Source: Metallyticus violacea (taxonomy: Eukaryota; Arthropoda; Insecta; Mantodea; Metallyticidae). Taken from it: a stretch of 64,000 nucleotides of DNA. A model generated the notes under the pieces. The model saw only the letters and a list, made by a program, of their open reading frames with translations. It did no database searches and was not told the origin of the DNA. The stretch is taken from contig CM060846.1 of the NCBI GenBank assembly GCA_030762175.1, positions 241,148,012-241,212,011 of the forward strand. The letters run 5' to 3'. The translations under genes and the position numbers were made by a program. This document shows, in pieces, positions 56,660 to 64,000 of this stretch. The stretch's first letter is position 1. Every line of letters starts with the position of its first letter.

Positions 56660-57722
56660 AGGGATGCTGGGGGAGTGAATTTTCAAAGTTCTACATTTTT
56701 GTGAGAATTTTTTTGAAAATTTTACTGTGATTGCATTTCTATTAAATTAAAAGTATACCAAATCTCATTCAAATTGGAGTAATACTTTCTGAGCTATAAA
56801 TTATTTGTAAATTTTATTATGTAAATATGTCACATAATCAAAATGTCCCAAGCTCTCATGAGTTGAGAAAATTGGTTGACATTTTTGCAATTGGAGCTTT
56901 CAACCACATACAAAATTGTATTAAGAGATTTTTAAATAAATTTGATTAGTGAACTGTGATAATTTTTTTAATCTATGTAAAATTATAATCTTTAAAATTA
57001 ATCATTTTGTCATAGAAAAAAAAATTGAAATTATTTTTGGAGTTAGCATGTATTTCTGCACATACTTAGAAATTTTAACTGAATTTAAACAAAAGCTGAG
57101 ATGCGTGGGACATTTCGAAAGCGTGAAAATATAGTTTGAAGAAAAATGCTGTTTTATAAAAAAGTATGTCAGGAAACAGTGAATTGTACGTTTTACATAT
57201 CAGAATCCTTCTTATTCATAGTTAAGTGTGTCTGAACTTCCCTTGGTGTCCTTCTGTGCTGCTGTTGTGCTACTTTTACCACCTGCATGTCCTTTCTGTA
57301 GCTGGTTAATCTTTTTATAGTTTCTAACTTCAGCTTACCACAGCCACGTCCACCCAATCTAGTGTCTGTAATATCTTTCTTTAGCTTGAGGAAAACTGTA
57401 ATCATCCTCTTTGCTACATGATTGACACTTTCTTACTTCACTATTTCCACATCAGCAGCATATACTGCCACTTCCTTTAGGTGGTGGTGAGTCTTTGCAT
57501 CTCCATCAGATAGTACAATTGTGTATCTCAATCCCCTTTCTATACTAAGTGGGTGTGGCAGACTGAAAATGGACATGCGGAGATCTTTAAATGGCTCTGT
57601 GGGTGCCCAGGGTAAAAGAAAAAGGGGGGGAGAAAAAAAGAGGGGAAAAAGAAAAAGAAACAAAGAAAGAAAAAAAAAAAAAAGGGCCAGTTTTGGCCAA
57701 AAACTCACTCCCAGTGTCTCTT
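56660..57722 (-). mobile_element. Mutator-like (MULE) element fragment nested in LINE B
   Basis: The segment separates two adjacent RT motifs of LINE B. Its ends share an imperfect inverted sequence: ATGCTGGGGGAGTGAATTTT at 56664 versus ACACTGGGAGTGAGTTTTTG (reverse complement near 57717), possible terminal repeats. The 3' third of the plus strand (57600-57685) is a purine tract. Inside is a transposase piece (57193-57600). Flanking duplications are not clear. Confidence 0.5.
57193..57600 (-). pseudogene. Mutator-like transposase fragment
   Basis: Minus strand: LSIERGLRYTIVLSDGDAKT, HHLKEVAVYAADVEIVK, a TAA codon at about 57433-57435, then in the same frame ESVNHVAKRMITVFLKLKKD, ITDTRLGGRGCGKLKLETIK and RLTSYRKDMQVVK. 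This matches the 'DGD-SK...Y....I.K.EC..HV.KRM...L..LKK......GGKG.LT...I..L..YY..AI' pattern that invertebrate MULE-type transposase-like proteins show, including the Asp of SDGD. Only one in-frame stop breaks the roughly 135-residue fragment. The rest of the protein is absent. Confidence 0.6.
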
Positions 57723-59103
57723 AAGAACAACAGAGGTCCCAACACAGACCCCTGTACTACACACATAGTTACAACCTGTTGATTCGAGATCATTTTGCCT
57801 ATTTTAGTATGTACTTAATGTTACACATGTCCTATTCTAAAGTAAGACTGGATCATGTTACAAATTTTTCCCCTTATACCAAAAATTTCCAATTTATTTA
57901 AAAGCAAAGAGTGTGACACACAGTCAAAGGCCCTAGAAAAGTCAACAAATATACCTGCAGAATTCTTATCTTTATTTAAATTTTACAGTAATTTATACAT
58001 AAATCCATGACAGCTGTTATAGTTGAAAGGCCCTATCTGAATCCATGCTGATGACAATAAATTGTACTATACTTAATGAGAAATTAGAAATTGTACCTAA
58101 TAAAACATTTTCAAATAATTTTCAAACACAGAGAATTATATAGGCCAATAATTATTTAAATAAAGTGTATGCCCTTTTTTCCCACAGGTTTAATTATACT
58201 TAGTTTTAGGCAATTTGGGATAAAGCCTTTATGTGGAATAATTAATGAGCTGATTTAGAACATGCTCAAGGGTGTCTTTGCATTTTTTGAGTATTTTAGG
58301 GTATACCATTCCAGCCAGAAGATTGATTTTTAAAATTATTTATTATTTTGATAATCTCTTCAACACTAGTATAAAAGAGAGAGAGAGAGAGGAATTCATT
58401 ATTGAAGTTCCAGTACTAATGTGATCATCTGATTTGTAGTTCATATTATTCCCAATGTCTGGGTCATTGATAAATTCAATTTATCTAATATCTTCATTAG
58501 CATAACTTCAATTCAGAGTTTTATCATTAACTATTTTCCAAGCTGTTTTATTTATGTCAACAGTTTATAAATTTAATTCTTACATTGATGGAATCTCAAA
58601 TTGTTTAACATTCTGTTGTATTCCTTTTTTAACTGTGTGTACCTATTTTTCTAACATTAAACAATTCATAGGCATATTTCATATTATTATGCAAAACATA
58701 TGCTGCATTAGGCAATTCCAATTAATCAACCCCCTTTTTACTTTCTTTCTTATAAAAGGACATGCAGAATTAAGAGAGTTACAGTTTCCATAAATACTTC
58801 CCATTTTACATTAGTGTTTTGTGCAATGTAAACTGGAAACCATGTTTCCTTTTCAAATATACTATTTAACTTATTTACATTCACATCAGATGTAATTCTA
58901 GATTTATAAATTGATTCTTCAATTTGTTTTACAGTGGATTCAAACATCAATATATATGGCATGCTGGTCAGAAAAATGAATATTTTGTACACCCATTGAA
59001 AAGTAGTCAGTTTTTATATTTGTATAAATATGGTCAACTTTGGTGGAAGAATGGTGAATGACCTACATTGGTTGTTTTACCACATCAGTTAAGTTATAAG
59101 ATT

Positions 59104-59640
59104 TTATAGTATCAAATTTTGATAATCCCTATTTGTTGAGTTTGCATCAGTATTAATGTCGCCTAAGATTATAAGTTTGACACTTTTAGTCGTCAATTTA
59201 TTATTAATGTTGAGATGTTCCAGAAATACAGGAACAGATGCACTTGGTGATCTGTAAATTCCTAAAATAATGGAAGCGTCACTGTTATTAACTCTAACTG
59301 CTACTTCTATGATTTTTTTCAATGCTTCATTTACATATCCTGTAAAGACATTCAATTTTTCATTATTTCTTACATATATATAATACCTCCTTTATGTTTT
59401 TCTCTACAGAAACTACATGCTATTACAAAATTTGTGTGAAGTTTTGCAAGTTAATATTGTTATCATTATCATGAAGTCCATGTTCAGCAAAACTACTACT
59501 TGTGAATTTACATCTTCCAAAGCCATTTCTAATGCACTGATTTTGTTACATACTCTAAAGTACTGGATGTTTTGGTAGAATACCATAAGTGATATTAAAT
59601 TTGGTCCCATCTTTCCCAGAGCTGGCAGTTTTCAGGGAAC
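59104..59640 (-). pseudogene. LINE B endonuclease relic
   Basis: Minus strand: SLMVFYQNIQYFR followed by VCNKISALEMALEDVNSQVV (59413-59610), the N-terminus of a LINE endonuclease. After a break comes IIEVAVRVNNSDASIILGIY, RSPSASVPVFLEHLNINNKL and LIILGDINTDANS (59104-59355), the Y-R-S-P-S and GDxNxD motifs. Key catalytic positions are partly visible, but frames are shifted. Confidence 0.65.
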
Positions 59641-59715
59641 GAACATCATGATTCAAAACATAACAATTTTCTTTGCAGCCTGCAATAAGTGCTGTAGACC
59701 AGCAATGCATTACCT

Positions 59716-60060
59716 TTATGGCCCAGCAAATCTCTTGCTTATATCTACTAACTCAACATTTTTATTACTAGCACAGAGGGATTGTATACATTTATTGGTT
59801 TTATATATTGCTAGATTTACACATGAATCATACTGCAAAACGTACCTGTTAGGTATATTAACAACCACTAATTTATGAGTATGAAAATACTGTATAACAC
59901 ACTGTAGTTCTGGAACTATATTAAGGGCTTCAACTTTGCAGACATCATTTACTTCATCGATGAGAACTGAAATGTCTGAATGATCTGTGTCTTCTTTGGC
60001 AGTTTTCATTACTTGCTCGATTTTTGCATTGGAAAGTGATTTCCATGTATAGCCAATCAC
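59716..60060 (-). pseudogene. LINE B ORF1 esterase-like (SGNH) domain relic
   Basis: Minus strand: DISVLIDEVNDVCKVEALNI, VPELQCVIQYFHTHKLVVVN, IPNRYVLQYDSCVNLAIYKTNKCIQ and NVELVDI. The 'V.IGGTNDV' and 'VV..IPHRYDL...S.VN..I...N..I' spacing is what SGNH-hydrolase-like domains in ORF1 of CR1-type and related LINEs show. Here the GGTND block reads LIDEVNDV. Upstream (60960-60770) a charged coiled-coil segment QVQIKKLKGKLDKAAKSDSN precedes it, separated by the SINE2 at 60460-60745. Confidence 0.5.
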
Positions 60061-60459
60061 ATTGTTCTGTTTGTATCTCCTTTGGCATCAGCACTATTTG
60101 CGTTGCATGGCTATTACCATATCTATGAGAAAGTGTTCATGTTTTGCTTTAATTTTTAATTTGGTATTCATTGCAGAATTATGAAGGTTCATTAAATTTA
60201 CCATCATTAGCTTGTTTATTTAATATAATGTAGGAGTTAGAAAATGTGATTTGCAATCTTATTTTCTACTGTGCAATTTTTGCAATTTTTATCCTGGCAT
60301 ATTGCCACTCTTGTTGCACTACATTGCAATTTACCATGTTAACTCATAATTTTCTTTATTTAATCATTCAATCTCATGTGCTTCTTTTAGTTCACTATAC
60401 AGTATATAATGATCTTTCGTAAAAAGCAATTTGGTTAGCTAGCTTTGATTTTCATTTAA

Positions 60460-60745
60460 TTTGGCTTATTTACAGACACTCTTTAACATCTAAGGTCATC
60501 AGCATCCCATTCAATTCAGAGCAAGAAACAGCCGGAAATTGTTTTTAAGAGGCCTCTTCTTTCAAGCTTTAGGTTCTTTTATGTGCCGTAAATCTATGAC
60601 TTCGAACTCCAGGCTTTATTCCTTTCCAAAGAAAGCCATACTTAGGATTTTTACTCCCAAAAAATCCATCAACCTGGCTGGGACTGAACCCATGATCTTG
60701 GGTCTATGAGGCAAGTATGTATACCACTTGACTACTAGGACCAAC
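60460..60745 (-). mobile_element. SINE2 copy inside LINE B ORF1
   Basis: Reverse complement: GGTCCTAGTAGTCAAGTGGT head, GGGTTCAGTCCCAGCCAGG B-box region, CCTAAGTATGGCTTTCTTTG body and the complete 3' hairpin (GGGATGCTGATGACCTTAGA ... AGAGTGTCTGTAAATAAGCC). No TSD identified. More diverged than the copy at 32140. Confidence 0.82.
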
Positions 60746-60999
60746 CCACTCTTGGAGTATTAGCATATGGCACATATCTTTGTTTCAGTATCTGGCTATA
60801 ATATGGTTTATTTAAATAATTTATTTGATCAATACAATTACTATCACTTTTAGCAGCCTTATCTAGTTTGCCTTTCAATTTCTTAATTTGTACTTGCAGT
60901 TATTTGTATTTATCATGGAGCTGTAACATGGCACAACACCACTGGTCACCATCTTGAAATATAACTCCAGCCACCAGGCAATACTTAATCCTGCATTAC

Positions 61000-62400
61000 G
61001 ATTTTGTTACCACCTAGTAGCTCTTTAAAATATTGTCTTCATTTCTTTGGTGTAATATTAAGGAACTTCTTTCTTAAAAGTCCTTTTAATTATCGATCAT
61101 ATGACTTTATTATCCTCTATTTTTGCTGCCACAAATAACCTGTAACTAATTTTCTGAACCCATTATTTTCCTTCTTTTGTTCAAGTAAAAATCTGTAACC
61201 CACCTCATAATTAGAAAATGCCTCTTTCTTGTTAATCTTCACTTTGTTTCCATCTCCTTATCTTTCTCTTCACCCTTTCTTTAATTTTTTACACTCACTA
61301 TCATCCATCCTTCTTGAAACTACTTCTCTCTATAATTTTTATTCTGTTGCCAGCGCATTTCACACTCTACTCCAACTGCTTCACTGCTAATTCCATTTTC
61401 CCCTCATTCAATCATTGATTTATATAAATTTTTAACATTCTTCCTTGATTTGAATTCAATTCTTGATTAAAAAAAAAATCTCTCTCTCCCTATTCTTGCA
61501 TCTACAACTCTGGAAACATTTTGCCAGCCTCACAACATTTTTCTTCGTCCCTTGTATTGCTGGTAATAAATCTTAAAATTAATGGAATATGATTACATCC
61601 TATACTATCATGTAACACCTTATAATCTATCAGAAGCCTATCTATTCTATTTGAACAAAACATAATCAATGACACTTTGTCCATTTATGTTTACAAATGT
61701 AAATTCTGCAGGTTGACTGCTCTTCTTTGTCTGTTATATATTATAAGATTGTTTTGTTCACAAAATTTAATCAACTTGCATCCTTCCTTATTACAATATT
61801 TATTACCACTATATCTAAATTCTACCTTACTTTCATTTTCCATATTATCACCCAAGCCAGCCAAATGGATCTGTTCCTGACTCAATGCAGAATTAAAATC
61901 CCCTACATTGGAAATTCCACATTTAAATGTTTGTTATTTAGTTCTTCCATATTCTTTTCTAATACTTCCAATAAAGAGGGATTATTAAACTCGGATGACC
62001 CTGGCAGATTATATATTATTACTGAACAAATTTTACTCTAACTTCAATTATTATTATCCATAAATCCATCTGAATACCTAACCCCTTTTCTTCCTTTACC
62101 ACAAACTTCTTATCCTTTCTTATAAAAGCGCCCATACTACCTGATAATCAGCCTTTTCCCTTTCATTCTCATACCACTTTTGTGATAATAATCTACTTAA
62201 ATTTGCTACTTTTTTGGTAACCATGTCTCAGTTACTGCCACAACATGGCTGATCTTAAACATTTCTACCATCTTGTTTTCATTTAAATTATTTAATAAAG
62301 CTTACACATTCCAACAAATTACTGCCAGGGAATTTTTCTATACAAACCTTTTCCTCTCCATTCTAAAATACTCTAATTCCGCTCTTGTCCGAGTGACTCT
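61000..62400 (-). pseudogene. LINE A relic, 5' part (endonuclease and linker)
   Basis: Minus strand: a start like ICWNV..LLNNLNENKMVEM (about 62300), HVVAVTETWLPKK, SVIIYNLPGSSEFNNPSLLE, then an SALSQEQIHLAGLGDNMENE region following a GDFN-like position (61885). NLIIYNRQRRAVNL comes next, then the VINGQSxIDYVLF-like and DYKVLHDSIGCNHIPLILRF block (61502-61684) with the conserved His. The linker runs to FKELLGGNK at about 61030. It continues in sense at 55690, beyond LINE B. Confidence 0.55.
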
Positions 62401-62419
62401 TGTTTGTCCCTGAAGCATC

Positions 62420-64000
62420 TTTTTTTTTTTAAATTCATGTAAACTTTATTATATATGTATCATCAATTCTTCAAAAATGATTTAACAAAGCTTAAATATA
62501 TACATGACACAAGAGTTGAAGTTGCAGCCCAGCGACTGTTCTCATTACAGTGTGCAAAATGTTAATCTTGCAAATTAATCTGAATGTTGCTTTCCTTTCA
62601 GTCTTCAAAGAAGTTACATTGGTGGTAAGTGGGTTGAAACGTTGCTTAGAAGTTCTATGTTGTGATTTAAAAAGGTGTGATGAAGTCAATTGTAGCAAAG
62701 TGAAGGACAATGTTCATGATTTGAATGTATAAATCTTCATGCAGAGTTTCATTGTGGATGTACCATGGTGCATCTGCGATAAGGTAGAGAACCCAGTTCT
62801 GAAAGTTTTGGATCCTTTTTAGTTATGGATCAGAAACTACACTCCATATTGCGCACGTAGACATGTTTATAATTGAGAAGTAGATTACTCTTTTGAAATA
62901 AAATGGTAAAGGTGATGATCCTTGAAGCAGATACTTTAGTTGAATAATTTTGTGCCATAGTCTTATTAGTAACCTATTTATGTGCTATCTCCAATTGATT
63001 TTGTTATTCCTGTATAATTCTAAGATACGATGCAGATTGTATTAAGGGTATTCGTTCTCCTTTTTTTGTTTTGTAAGTGAATTGAATTACTTACAACGGC
63101 TCATTATAATTTTCTACTTTTTACACCATAAGTCCAACAGATTGACACATTGTCTAGAGGTTGTCAGCTGATGATTTCCATATATCTTTGCTTAAAATAG
63201 CAATATCATCAGCAACAGTGCTATTGTTAGATTATCATGTTTTGGGAGATCATGTATATATATTAGATATACAATTGGCATACATATACTTCCTTGAGGA
63301 ACTATGACTTGTATGGCATGGATTGGAGACTGAATATTTTCATAACAGAGAAAGTTCTGTTACAGAGAAATGATTGTATTATTCTAAATAAGGTAACAGT
63401 AAATATTGGTTTTAGTTTATACTGCAGTCCATTGTGCCAAGCCTTATCAAATGCCTTCTAGTATCCAGAAATAGCCCAAGACAAACACATATTTCTTTAA
63501 ATGTATCTAATATGACATTAACTACATGATGAAGTTGCTGAGGACAAAAATGTGTTGATCGAAAGTCAAACTATATATTTGGTATTACAGAATTCATTGT
63601 CTTCAAGAGTTAAAGATAGAGTAGACATTAAAAAATCTTTGAAAACAGAGGGAGGAGACTGATTGGTCAGTAACTATGAGGATAGTTTTCAACTTTGTTT
63701 GTTTTATGAATCCATGTCCACCTATTTCAAATATGGTTACAGAGAGTTAACATCACACTCAACCCTTCCACATCTTTTCACACATACAAACTAGCTTCTG
63801 CTCCACATATATTTTTCTATAGTTTCCCCATATTAGCTGTTTTGAGTGATTCAATGCATTATTTCATTGCCACCTTCTTCACAGCTGGCTCGTACCCTCC
63901 AGTGCTCCCCATTTTGCTTCTTGAATTACCACATGGTACTATCCCTCTTTGCTCCTTTCTTTTTGAATTTTCAGCCCCTTCAATATATCTTGTTTCTAAC
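62420..64000 (-). mobile_element. Jockey-like LINE C, 3' part, running off the window
   Basis: A poly-T at 62420-62430 is the poly-A tail of a minus-strand element. Reading inward: 3' untranslated region, then decayed RT. GHGFIKQTKLKTI lies near 63700, AFDKAWHNGLQYKL (motif A region, about 63430-63450, the Jockey-style AFDxxWHxGLxYKL) follows, then SFLCNRTFSV, and a P-x-G-S-like motif B replaced by FLKEVYVCQLYI near 63290. Stops are common. The 5' part lies beyond 64000. Confidence 0.65.

Larger units (their letters stand above)
56219..58340 (-). pseudogene. LINE B reverse transcriptase relic
   Basis: Motif A region SAGIFVDFSRAFDCVSHSLLLNKLEIFGIRG (about 57990-57860), then VVQGSVLGPLLFL (motif B, 57790-57720) where the Mutator-like insert begins. 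Reading resumes at about 56658 with IYLNNLPHNKTNTDISYTEDTS, so motif C is YTED in place of YADD. The thumb KVTSCNFLGLCLDDQLTWDS and KISSSLYVFRYLSLYLDD is at 56219-56410. Multiple stops and the altered motif C show it is dead. Confidence 0.65.
55691..60985 (-). mobile_element. LINE B relic nested in LINE A
   Basis: Minus-strand non-LTR element with an (ATC)n-type 3' tail (55697-55712). Sense order: coiled-coil start of ORF1 (60960-60770), esterase-like ORF1 part (60060-59716), endonuclease (59610-59104), RT (about 58330-56219), 3' untranslated region. It carries a SINE2 in ORF1 (60460-60745) and a Mutator-like insert in RT (about 56660-57720). It lies between two halves of LINE A that read on into each other. 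CR1- or Jockey-like; exact clade not settled. Confidence 0.65.

Noticed and set aside
57587..57793. Phe/Ser-rich open frame and its complementary Lys-rich frames
   Set aside because: They cross the boundary of the Mutator-like insert and a polypurine tract; only the VVQGSVLGPLLF part is meaningful, as LINE B RT.
60240..60340. Cys codons on the minus strand considered as an ORF1 PHD-type finger of LINE B
   Set aside because: Spacing of Cys/His does not fit any finger in one frame; too decayed to support.

Overview
This is an animal, almost certainly arthropod, genomic window: AT-rich, with no bacterial gene organisation, a single convincing host coding exon, and dozens of decayed mobile elements. 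Several LINE clades, tRNA-derived SINE families, Tc1/mariner-, hAT- and Mutator-type transposase relics, a Penelope-like hammerhead fossil and simple repeats make up the recognisable content. I cannot name the species. All clade calls rest on protein motifs read by eye.

Layout. 1-8.3 kb: unique AT-rich DNA with two complete SINEs that have target-site duplications (TSDs) (1710-2083 and 3716-4111), a third at 4687-4980, a BESS-domain-like coding relic (5440-5830, minus), microsatellites and a 150-bp degenerate tandem repeat. 8342-10408: a complete pogo/Tigger-like DNA transposon with terminal inverted repeats (TIRs), TA target duplication and striking subterminal palindromes. About 11-15 kb: a plus-strand R1-like LINE relic carrying a SINE and a 179-bp hairpin insertion. 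16.8-21.3 kb and 22668-28613: two minus-strand copies of one I-clade-like LINE with ORF1 zinc knuckles, endonuclease, reverse transcriptase (RT) and RNase H. The second is full length with an 11-bp TSD. The first has a 1.4-kb internal deletion and an inverted fragment at its 5' end. 29658-32666: a 3-kb Tc1/mariner-superfamily relic with long TIRs and two SINEs inside. 33-38.9 kb: mostly unrecognised DNA with two SINEs. 38.9-41 kb: a Jockey-like LINE relic split by a 385-bp piece of 28S rRNA. 41.04-41.16 kb: a Penelope-like hammerhead ribozyme fossil. 41.96-43.96 kb: a hAT transposase relic. 44-53.8 kb: the quietest part, with the last coding exon of a host gene (51644-51879, minus) and two hairpins. 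53.85-62.4 kb: a minus-strand LINE (A) split by a second minus-strand LINE (B), which is itself interrupted by a Mutator-like element and a SINE. 62.42-64 kb: the 3' part of a Jockey-like LINE that runs off the window.

How the parts relate: the tRNA-derived SINE2 family and the I-like LINE appear to share a 3'-terminal stem-loop, suggesting that the SINE was copied by this LINE's machinery. No element here looks autonomous as it stands: each inspected enzyme has a stop, a frameshift or a lost catalytic residue.
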